Below are positions 1 to 4,749 of a stretch of DNA of 7,938 nt, piece by piece. Below the pieces are notes generated by a model that saw only the letters and a list, made by a program, of their open reading frames with translations, was not told where the DNA came from and did not search any database. The stretch spans positions 1-7,938 of the forward strand of contig CAMYNC010000155.1 in NCBI GenBank assembly GCA_947259685.1. The letters run 5' to 3'. Positions within the stretch are counted from its first letter, which is position 1, and the number at the start of each line of letters is the position of its first letter. The position numbers were made by a program, and so were the translations under genes. Source of the DNA: an uncultured Desulfuromonadales bacterium (GTDB lineage Bacteria > Desulfobacterota > Desulfuromonadia > Desulfuromonadales > Geopsychrobacteraceae).

Positions 1-1
1 C

Positions 2-511
2 GAGGTTGGTGTGGAGCGGGCACAGATCAAAAAGATCGGCTTGCGGGCCACCACCGTGCAGACTTTTGAGAATGCCAATGTGATCATCCCGAATGCCGAC
101 CTCATCAGCAACCAGGTAACCAATTGGACGCTGAACACACGCCAGGTGCGTCTTTCTGTACCTGTTGGCGTCGCCTATGGAACGGATGCCACTCTGGTGG
201 GAGCAACTCTTTTGGCTTGCGCAAAGGATAACGAGACGGTGCTTAAATCCCCCGCTCCACGGGTATTGTTTCTAAACCTGGGCGATAGCTCTCTCGACTT
301 CGAGTTACGGGTCTGGGTACCGGATGCTGACGACCGCATCTTTGTGAAAAGTGAACTGTATCACGAGGTCGTAAAAAGATTCAGCGAGGCACAAATCGTG
401 ATTCCTTTCCCGCAGCGGGATCTGCATCTGTGTCGTGACGATGAGTCCGTTGTCACGAGAGCGTTGCTGAAGCCTGGTGTCGACAACAGCCTGCCGGATC
501 AGGCGTTTTGA
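2..511 (+). CDS. MscS-type mechanosensitive ion channel, C-terminal part (5' truncated by window edge)
   Basis: The reading frame is open at the left edge and ends at TGA 509-511, leaving about 169 residues. The visible part is the cytoplasmic portion of a small-conductance mechanosensitive channel, an inner-membrane pore that releases solutes under hypo-osmotic stress. Diagnostic is the MscS beta-domain: the VQTFENANVIIPNADLISNQ stretch followed by VTNWTL, which corresponds to the 'VIPN' segment of MscS/MscK proteins. The alpha/beta domain follows and ends in the characteristic IPFPQRDLHL. Residues after that form a short, poorly conserved tail. The pore helices and any N-terminal membrane segments lie outside the window, so the subclass (short MscS or long MscK/YbdG-like) cannot be decided. 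No frameshift is visible. The GTG at 11 is an internal codon, not a start. Family assignment is confident. Confidence 0.93.
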   Translation, partial: EVGVERAQIKKIGLRATTVQTFENANVIIPNADLISNQVTNWTLNTRQVRLSVPVGVAYGTDATLVGATLLACAKDNETVLKSPAPRVLFLNLGDSSLDFELRVWVPDADDRIFVKSELYHEVVKRFSEAQIVIPFPQRDLHLCRDDESVVTRALLKPGVDNSLPDQAF

Positions 512-805
512 TACACACAGGGTGTATTGAAAGGGTCTTTTATATATCTATCGATAATCTTGAGAGATAGAAGTGTGAACGATACATGTTGCAGGGTTTT
601 AGTATCCAGGGCAAACAGCCAATTCTAGCACTCATGGGTTGCTGGAATTCCTTATGAGACCCCCCCCCTCAAAATGATAATTACAATAACTCCGATATGT
701 TGACGAGTATCTCAATTGCTTGAGAAACGAATCGATAGGTTGTTGTTGAAAATGGTCGAGTCGTTCTCAACTACTGAGTGTTTTAGACGAATCGAGCGTG
801 TTGGA
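512..805. other. Non-coding stretch with small hairpins and a C9 run
   Basis: No convincing gene is present. Three short inverted repeats are visible. ATACAC-N5-GTGTAT (511-527) starts on the last base of the MscS stop codon and could be a weak terminator, but it lacks a T-tract directly after it. AATTCTAGCA/TGCTGGAATT (621-630 with 640-649, one G-U pair, 9-nt loop) is longer but also lacks a T-tract. TCTCAA-TTGC-TTGAGA spans 710-725. A run of nine C lies at 660-668. ACGAATCGA occurs twice (around 727 and 787). Confidence 0.6.
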
Positions 806-887
806 AGTCACCCCTTTAAACACGCGAATCGCCCATGATTACCAAATCATGGGCGATTCTTGCTTTGGTGCATTAATAAGACAGTTT
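806..887. repeat. Repeat A1: 82-bp hairpin-containing repeat downstream of the tacAT-like operon
   Basis: This segment aligns without gaps to 3734-3815 (repeat A2), with 63 of 82 positions identical by hand count. Conserved blocks are TCACC, CTTTAA, ACGC, the hairpin core GCCCATGATTACCA plus ATCATGGGC, TTCTT, GCATTAAT and GTTT. It lies just past the 3' end of the toxin gene, as A2 does for the BrnTA operon. It could be a dispersed terminator family or one end of a cassette. Which of these is not settled by the sequence. Confidence 0.75.
826..859. terminator. Perfect 15-bp stem hairpin, likely terminator of the tacAT-like operon
   Basis: GAATCGCCCATGATT (826-840) pairs perfectly with AATCATGGGCGATTC (845-859) around the tetraloop ACCA. 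It lies about 45 bases past the TAG of the toxin gene on the minus strand. The T-tract is poor on the minus strand (GCGTGTTTAAA) and only modest on the plus strand (TTGCTTT). Termination is therefore plausible but not certain, and the hairpin may act mainly as an RNA 3'-end stabiliser or have another role. Confidence 0.6.
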
Positions 888-905
888 TTGACAGCTAGTT
901 TTTTG

Positions 906-1436
906 CTATTCAAACAGTTGCGCTACAGTCTTCATAGGCAAATACATTCTGATCCTGCCATTCTGTTCACACAGAACCTCAAAATCGTACTTTGAATAGA
1001 ATGCCTGTGCGTTTTCATTTAGACAGTCAACAACAATTGCATATGCCCTCATGTGTGCATTGATTCCCCATAAATATTCGAGAGCTTTTACCAGAGTGAC
1101 TTTCCCAAGACCTTCACCATGAAACTCTAAATGGACAGCGAGTTGCGCTATCAGGAAGACTGGTATTGGGTAACAAGGAAGTCTCTTTGCCAAGGCAGCA
1201 GGGAGACTCTTTCTTTCTATAGAGCTTGGTGTTATGGAGTAAAAAGCACAGATGGGATACTTACCGTCAGGAAGTGGGGCGGCGGCTGGAAGTACCATCG
1301 TCCGACTAATTCCGGCGGCCATATGCTTAGCTGCCTTGGTTTTGATGAAATCGTTTAGCTCGGCCTCTCCGCTATCAAAAGACTGTCGATCATGAATGCT
1401 TTTGTCGAGTTCGACAAACTCTCTTGCCCAACTCAC
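906..1436 (-). CDS. GNAT-family acetyltransferase toxin, TacT/AtaT type
   Basis: A 176-residue GNAT protein. Toxins of this family acetylate the amino group of aminoacyl-tRNAs with acetyl-CoA and so block translation. That activity is known for the family and inferred here. The acetyl-CoA-binding strand and loop are at residues 97-111 (AQLAVHLEFHGEGLG). HGEGLG takes the place of the usual Q/R-x-x-G-x-G/A motif, so the first position is atypical. Residues 144-152 (QAFYSKYDF) carry the tyrosine expected to be catalytic (Tyr147). The usual KYGF has become KYDF. The N-terminal LDKSIHDRQSFDSGEAELNDF segment is typical of toxin GNATs ('F.cG...LD.fL'). The GTG start at 1436 overlaps the antitoxin stop by 4 nt (GTGA), which fits translational coupling. 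The gene ends with TAG at 906-908. It looks complete. The substitutions leave activity unproven. Confidence 0.9.
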   Translation of the reverse strand: MSWAREFVELDKSIHDRQSFDSGEAELNDFIKTKAAKHMAAGISRTMVLPAAAPLPDGKYPICAFYSITPSSIERKSLPAALAKRLPCYPIPVFLIAQLAVHLEFHGEGLGKVTLVKALEYLWGINAHMRAYAIVVDCLNENAQAFYSKYDFEVLCEQNGRIRMYLPMKTVAQLFE

Positions 1437-1702
1437 TTGATGCCTTGCTCGTGAGTGAAAGCCACTGCGTCACGCAAAGCTTGGCTCGGCTGTTTTGCGC
1501 TCTCGCATGCAGCTACAAAGCGATCAAAAACATCATCACTGATAGTGATGCTTTCATGTTCTGCAATTACTTTAGTTGCGTCCTCATCCATGAGGCGCAC
1601 AACATACTCTGTAAGGCTCCGAAGGCCCAGCAAGGCAGATGCTTTTTCGGCTTTTTCTTTAATGTCTTGATCTAGTCTCATGTCTAGTCGTGCAGTCGCC
1701 AT
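1433..1702 (-). CDS. DUF1778 / TacA-type ribbon-helix-helix antitoxin
   Basis: An 89-residue antitoxin and the first gene of the operon. Residues 1-45 (ARLDMRLDQDIKEKAEKASA, then LLGLRSLTEYVVRLM) form a MetJ/Arc ribbon-helix-helix DNA-binding domain with an N-terminal beta strand that would contact the operator. Residues 52-80 (ITISDDVFDRFVAACESAKQ and following) match the flexible C-terminal toxin-wrapping region of DUF1778 proteins, which buries the GNAT active site. The ATG at 1700-1702 is supported by an excellent Shine-Dalgarno AAAGGAGG (1710-1717 on the minus strand), 7 nt upstream. The gene overlaps the toxin start by 4 nt. Two palindromes upstream are the probable autoregulatory sites, with the toxin-antitoxin complex expected to repress conditionally. 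Length and order (antitoxin first) are normal for the family. Confidence 0.9.
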   Translation of the reverse strand: MATARLDMRLDQDIKEKAEKASALLGLRSLTEYVVRLMDEDATKVIAEHESITISDDVFDRFVAACESAKQPSQALRDAVAFTHEQGIK

Positions 1703-1722
1703 TTCCGCACCTCCTTTCTTTT

Positions 1723-1800
1723 GTACGGATGTATACCGTACCTAGGCCAAATATATACCCATTTCTGCCCGGCGTCAATAAGTACGGACCGCCTCCGTAC
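1723..1800 (-). promoter_or_regulatory. tacAT-like promoter flanked by two GTACGG operators
   Basis: On the minus strand, a -35 TTGACG (1773-1778) and a -10 TATATT (1750-1755) are separated by exactly 17 nt. Two inverted repeats with the same half-site bracket this promoter. GTACGGAGGCGGTCCGTAC (1782-1800) lies immediately upstream of -35. GTACGGTATACATCCGTAC (1723-1741) lies at about +2 to +20, between the transcription start and the Shine-Dalgarno. Both are 19 bp long with half-site GTACGG(A). This is a natural double-operator layout for a ribbon-helix-helix antitoxin to block polymerase from both sides. Promoter and palindromes are seen directly. The identity of the binding protein is inferred from position. 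Confidence 0.85.
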
Positions 1801-1812
1801 AGGAGTAGTGAT

Positions 1813-1954
1813 TTTACTGGAAGTGGCGATATTCAAGACATGATCGATCAGGGGTACTTCAGGACCCATAATTCAATATGGAGCAACTTCCGAGACGCTT
1901 GTACCAGGTTGCCGCATTCTAGCTGAAATAGCCCTCGTTCGATGTTCCACAAGT
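1813..1954. repeat. Repeat B1: 142-bp repeat upstream of the tacAT-like operon
   Basis: This segment matches 4388-4528 (repeat B2) at roughly 75-80% of positions by eye. The first 75 nt align without gaps at 61 of 75. Both copies begin TTTACTGGAAGTGGCG and end ATGTTCCACAAGT. Shared internal blocks are CCATAATT..., ATGGAGCAAC and CCCTCG. The copy starts 12 bp beyond the distal operator of the toxin-antitoxin promoter. It has no convincing long gene. On the minus strand both copies keep a short shared frame (…HVLN.ATSSK), described under findings. Nature unknown: a cassette end, a decayed mobile-element fragment or a leader are all possible. Confidence 0.75.
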
Positions 1955-1989
1955 CGACACTTACAGTAATTAATGCATTGCGGGACAAT

Positions 1990-2031
1990 AAACGGAACAG
2001 CCCACCAGGAAATGGTTGGGCTGTTCCGTTT
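1990..2031 (-). terminator. Strong hairpin terminator downstream of the VOC gene, A-like
   Basis: AAACGGAACAGCCCA (1990-2004) pairs perfectly with TGGGCTGTTCCGTTT (2017-2031), a 15-bp stem with a 12-nt loop that can partly pair (CCA/TGG). It lies about 75 nt past the VOC stop codon on the minus strand, where the stem is followed by ATTGTCC. On the plus strand it is followed by TGCTTTTT, a better T-tract, so it may work in both directions. Like A1 and A2 it has a GCATTAAT motif next to it (1969-1976, minus strand). See findings. Confidence 0.75.
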
Positions 2032-2105
2032 GCTTTTTGGGAGGGACCCTTTAGCTATTTGCTTGTGTCTGCTTAAAGACGATCTGCAGATAGCGTCACT
2101 GTCAA

Positions 2106-2609
<504 letters not shown>

Positions 2610-2724
2610 GCTCAACTCCTTGTTTAAGTGTTTATCTTGAAGTCATTATAAATAAACCTCTTGAAAATAAAAAATTATCAAATATTATTTATATAATAAT
2701 TATTTGTTATGGATGGGGCTTCAA
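2610..2724. promoter_or_regulatory. AT-rich divergent promoter region between VOC and LysR-type genes
   Basis: This 115-bp spacer is far more AT-rich than its surroundings. On the plus strand TTGAAA (2661-2666) and TATTAT (2683-2688), 16 nt apart, form a plausible promoter for the regulator. On the minus strand a perfect TATAAT (2645-2650) stands at the right place for the VOC gene, but its -35 (TTTTTA, 2668-2673) is poor, as expected for an activator-dependent promoter. The VOC -35 overlaps the regulator's promoter spacer, so one bound protein could affect both. A T-N11-A-like dyad ATTAT-N4-ATAAT (2684-2697) is a possible LysR site, but such dyads arise easily in sequence this AT-rich. Confidence 0.6.
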
Positions 2725-3621
2725 ATGATTAACCAACAATGGCTACACACTTTCCTTACGTTGGCCGAAGTCGGCCACTTCACGCAGACTGCTGAAAAGC
2801 TCTATATGACTCAGCCTGGGGTAAGCCAGCAGATCAAAAAGCTGGAGGAACAGGTTGGTGTTGCTTTGTTGAATCGGGTCGGTAAACGGTTTGAATTAAC
2901 CCGAGAGGGGGAAACGCTCTACCGCTTCGGTTGTCAGAGAAGGCAAGAAGAAGAGCAACTGTTCGGTGAGTTACAATTTGATGACGAACACAAAGGGGAA
3001 TGCCGGATCGCCTGTTCCGGGGCGATGGCAACCTTTCTCTATCCGCACCTATTGAGCCGGCAGAAAGATTATCCCGGACTCGCGGTCTCTATTGAAGCGG
3101 CCCCTAACTACAGGATTGTCGAAGGGTTGTTGGGAAATACCATCGATCTAGGACTTGTCACTCAACCGGCCCCGTCGACCGATCTGGCGTACGAGGCGCT
3201 CGGTAATGAGTCTTTATGCCTGGTGCTACCAAGCAGCTATGTCGGCCAGTTCCCCAGTTTTGATGACCTAAACGCACTTGGTTTTATCGATCATCCTGAT
3301 GGGGCACACTATGCGGATCGCCTGTTGAGCGCAAACTTCAAGGGGACTTACCAAGGATTAGGAAGGATAAAAAAAACCGGTTATATCAATCAACTCAGTC
3401 AGATTCTGATCCCTGTCTCTGAAGGGTTGGGCTTTACTGTTCTGCCGCAGACGGCGATCTGGCAATTCGAACATCAAACCTTACTTTATGTGCCAACCTT
3501 AAATGATCTCATTCGCGACGAATTGTTTCTGGCCAGGAAAAGATATCGTGCATTGCCCAAGCGGTATGATTGGTTCATTAAGAAGATAAAGGAGCTAATC
3601 AGGGTGAAGCTGATCGGATAA
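2725..3621 (+). CDS. LysR-family transcriptional regulator
   Basis: A 298-residue regulator of typical LysR length. The winged helix-turn-helix occupies about residues 5-64. It contains FTQTAEKLYMTQPGVSQQIK, then KLEEQVG and LFTREGE-like LTREGE, all standard for the family. A linker helix (RRQEEEQLFGELQF) leads to the periplasmic-binding-protein-like effector domain, about residues 90-290. That domain includes GLVTQPAPSTDLAYEALGNE and the SEGLGFTVLPQTA segment typical of its second lobe. The start is ATG 2725, with a weak Shine-Dalgarno-like GGATGGGG 6 nt upstream. The in-frame TTG at 2704 and ATG at 2713 have no better site. The stop is TAA at 3619-3621. It is divergent from the VOC gene, which it probably activates while repressing itself. 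The effector is unknown. Confidence 0.93.
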   Translation: MINQQWLHTFLTLAEVGHFTQTAEKLYMTQPGVSQQIKKLEEQVGVALLNRVGKRFELTREGETLYRFGCQRRQEEEQLFGELQFDDEHKGECRIACSGAMATFLYPHLLSRQKDYPGLAVSIEAAPNYRIVEGLLGNTIDLGLVTQPAPSTDLAYEALGNESLCLVLPSSYVGQFPSFDDLNALGFIDHPDGAHYADRLLSANFKGTYQGLGRIKKTGYINQLSQILIPVSEGLGFTVLPQTAIWQFEHQTLLYVPTLNDLIRDELFLARKRYRALPKRYDWFIKKIKELIRVKLIG

Positions 3622-3733
3622 TGTTGCCTACTTGGATAATGTCATTGTCCGGCATGAAACTGGAGACGCTCGAAGCTTTGGGGTAATAGTTGCAGCGGTT
3701 TGAGAGACGTTTGGAGAGGGGAAATGGCTGACA
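3622..3733. other. Short non-coding gap after the LysR-type gene
   Basis: No gene is seen. GGATAATGT occurs at 3616-3624, overlapping the regulator's stop codon, and again at 3634-3642. There it is part of the near-perfect dyad GGATAATG-T-CATTGTCC (3634-3650). No T-tract follows, so this is not an obvious terminator. The hairpin inside repeat A2 is the likelier terminator for the LysR-type gene. Confidence 0.5.
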
Positions 3734-3815
3734 ACTCACCACTTTAACAACGCAAAAAGCCCATGATTACCAGATCATGGGCTTTTCTTAAAATAGGGCA
3801 TTAATCGGACGGTTT
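3734..3815. repeat. Repeat A2: second copy of the 82-bp hairpin repeat, abutting the brnA stop
   Basis: Ungapped partner of 806-887 at a constant offset of 2928. Stem positions that differ between the copies do so in pairs: C830-G855 becomes A3758-T3783, and T829-A856 becomes A3757-T3784. The hairpin is therefore conserved as a structure. The repeat ends inside the brnA stop codon (TTA 3814-3816). Its flanking GCATTAAT is at 3798-3805. Confidence 0.78.
3755..3786. terminator. Bidirectional rho-independent terminator between LysR-type gene and brnA
   Basis: AAAAGCCCATGAT (3755-3767) pairs with ATCATGGGCTTTT (3774-3786). A T-G pair closes the ACCA loop. The stem ends in A/T tracts on both sides: on the plus strand GGGCTTTTCTT, on the minus strand GGGCTTTTTGCG. 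It can thus serve the LysR-type gene arriving from the left and the BrnTA operon arriving from the right. Confidence 0.85.
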
Positions 3816-4041
3816 AGCTCGCCGATTTTTCAAGCTTTTCAGCGAGCCACAATTTTATGATTGATTGCCGGGTAACGCCTAGTCGGCGGGCCTCTTTATC
3901 GAGAGATTGGATCATCCAGATAGGAAAATCGACATTGACTCGCTTTTGCTCCTGTTCAGGTCGCCGGGCCTTGGAAATATCCAAATTTTCTAAAACAGAT
4001 TCATTGTCGTCGAATTTCTTATCAAAATCTTTAGCTTTCAT
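3814..4041 (-). CDS. brnA: BrnA-type ribbon-helix-helix antitoxin
   Basis: A 75-residue antitoxin, second gene of a type II toxin-antitoxin operon. A charged N-terminus (residues 1-30, DFDKKFDDNES and ENLDISKARRPEQ) would wrap the toxin. Residues 32-70 form the CopG/Arc-like DNA-binding fold: strand KRVNVDFP, helix WMIQSLDKEARRLG, turn VTRQ, helix SIIKLWLAEKL. BrnA is known to neutralise BrnT and repress its own operon. The start is ATG 4041, with GAGGAG (4052-4057) 10 nt upstream. The in-frame TTG at 4050 sits too close to that site. The gene overlaps the 3' end of brnT by 11 nt, so translation is probably coupled. The stop codon lies inside repeat A2. Assignment rests on fold pattern, size and partner. 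Confidence 0.88.
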   Translation of the reverse strand: MKAKDFDKKFDDNESVLENLDISKARRPEQEQKRVNVDFPIWMIQSLDKEARRLGVTRQSIIKLWLAEKLEKSAS

Positions 4042-4291
4042 AGAGATCAATCTCCTCTGGTCGTGAACGCCTGACTGAAATGAGGCGAATGACTTGATCG
4101 CGATAGGTAATTACCGCAGACCAATGCTTGTCGTTTATTCTTCCAATGGCAAGGTATCTTGGCTCATCAACCGTCTTTGCTGGTATCTCCAATATGTCCG
4201 GATCATTCCACAAGTTTTGCGCAACATCGAAATCAATGCCATGCTTCAATAGGTTTGATTTGCTTTTGCTGGGATCGAATTCGAATCGCAT
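4031..4291 (-). CDS. brnT: BrnT-family ribonuclease toxin
   Basis: An 86-residue toxin of the BrnT family (RelE-like fold), which cleaves RNA and halts growth until neutralised by BrnA. Family hallmarks are the N-terminal FEFDPSKSKSNLLKHGIDF (residues 3-21, compare the usual 'FEWDP.K...N..KHGV.F'), the central RYLAIGRI (45-52) and the C-terminal VIRLISVRRSRPEEIDLY (67-84), carrying the conserved basic residues. The gene looks intact. Toxin-first order is normal for this family. The start ATG 4291 fits the family N-terminus exactly, yet no Shine-Dalgarno precedes it. The -10 box ends only 8 bp before the ATG, so the mRNA is probably leaderless or nearly so. The reading frame runs to TAA at 4031-4033, overlapping brnA. 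Confidence 0.92.
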   Translation of the reverse strand: MRFEFDPSKSKSNLLKHGIDFDVAQNLWNDPDILEIPAKTVDEPRYLAIGRINDKHWSAVITYRDQVIRLISVRRSRPEEIDLYES

Positions 4292-4326
4292 GTATAGAAA
4301 TTATACCTTTTCCCATAAATTGTCAA
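4292..4326 (-). promoter_or_regulatory. brnTA promoter with operator palindrome over the start site
   Basis: On the minus strand, a perfect -35 TTGACA (4321-4326) and a perfect -10 TATAAT (4300-4305) are separated by a short 15-nt spacer. An alternative -10, TAATTT, gives 17 nt. An inverted repeat GTATA-ATTTC-TATAC (4292-4306) covers the -10 and start site and abuts the brnT ATG. It is the obvious site for BrnA autorepression. The expected transcription start is at or within a few bases of the ATG, leaving no room for a ribosome-binding site. Confidence 0.75.
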
Positions 4327-4387
4327 TTCGGATGACCTGCTAGAAGGGGTGCCGCCCGTGATGAAAACGTTGAACATTTTGCGGCTC

Positions 4388-4528
4388 TTTACTGGAAGTG
4401 GCGGTATTCAGAACATGCTCGATCTGGGCGATAGCCAGACCCATAATTAATTATGGAGCAACTGCTGAGATGCTTGCTGCTGGTCGGCGTTTCGGCTTGA
4501 AATCACCCTCGATCAATGTTCCACAAGT
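4388..4528. repeat. Repeat B2: second copy of the 142-bp repeat, upstream of brnTA
   Basis: Partner of 1813-1954, in the same orientation relative to the adjacent toxin-antitoxin operon. It lies about 60 bp upstream of the brnTA -35. This copy contains the perfect 16-bp palindrome CCATAATTAATTATGG (4441-4456), which is imperfect in B1 (1866-1881). It has the same unresolved nature as B1. Confidence 0.75.
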
Positions 4529-4650
4529 GGAGAGTCTTGAGATACCTGTGGGATGGGTCGAGAACTCCATAAAGCTGGGATCGACTCCCCCAGTATCTGG
4601 TTCTACCATTAAGATTGCTCGTCAGGAAGGTTTCAGCCCACCCTGCTGAA
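4529..4650. other. Left flank of the Tn3 unit, no gene recognised
   Basis: 122 bases between repeat B2 and the left inverted repeat. The minus strand is open through here but reads into the inverted repeat and shows no recognisable domain. Small dyads are present: CTGGG/CCCAG and CCAG-TAT-CTGG near 4575-4605, and TTTCAGC-CCACCCT-GCTGAAA (4631-4651), whose right arm touches the first base of the left inverted repeat. Confidence 0.5.
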
Positions 4651-4692
4651 AGGCCCAATGACCACGTAGCTGCAAAAATGGCCAACTTTTGA
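4651..4692 (+). repeat. Left terminal inverted repeat of the Tn3 unit
   Basis: 42 bp, identical to the reverse complement of 7784-7825. It begins AGGCCCAATGACC and ends CAACTTTTGA. Tn3 repeats are usually about 38 bp, and this length is consistent once the boundary is allowed to vary. The usual outer GGGG is not present. The last bases (TTGA) form the first part of the candidate transposase -35 box. Confidence 0.92.
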
Positions 4693-4743
4693 CATAACTT
4701 CGATACTTGGTATTCTCCCTGATCTTCTAAATTGAATGGAGGG
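4689..4743 (+). promoter_or_regulatory. Candidate tnpA promoter straddling the left inverted repeat, with Shine-Dalgarno
   Basis: A perfect -35 TTGACA (4689-4694) spans the inner edge of the left inverted repeat. 16 nt later, TATTCT (4711-4716) is a fair -10. GGAGGG (4738-4743) is the ribosome-binding site 6 nt before ATG 4750. Transposase bound to the repeat would cover the -35, a simple route to self-limitation (inference). Confidence 0.6.
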
Positions 4744-4749
4744 CCAGAG

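Noticed and set aside
806..887. CRISPR repeats or a tRNA gene as an explanation for the hairpins
   Set aside because: Only single copies at distant sites with no spacers, and no cloverleaf or CCA-end features can be drawn.
1690..1926. Plus-strand open frame of 78 codons over the tacAT-like promoter and repeat B1
   Set aside because: It covers operators and promoter of the opposite-strand operon and has no family resemblance.
4398..4649. Plus-strand open frame of 83 codons over repeat B2 and the transposon's left flank
   Set aside because: GTG start without a Shine-Dalgarno, no recognisable domain, and repeat B1 does not keep the frame.
4693..4749. A res site for resolvase between the left inverted repeat and tnpA
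   Set aside because: Only 57 bp are available and no set of 12-bp inverted subsites is visible; res sites are normally over 100 bp.
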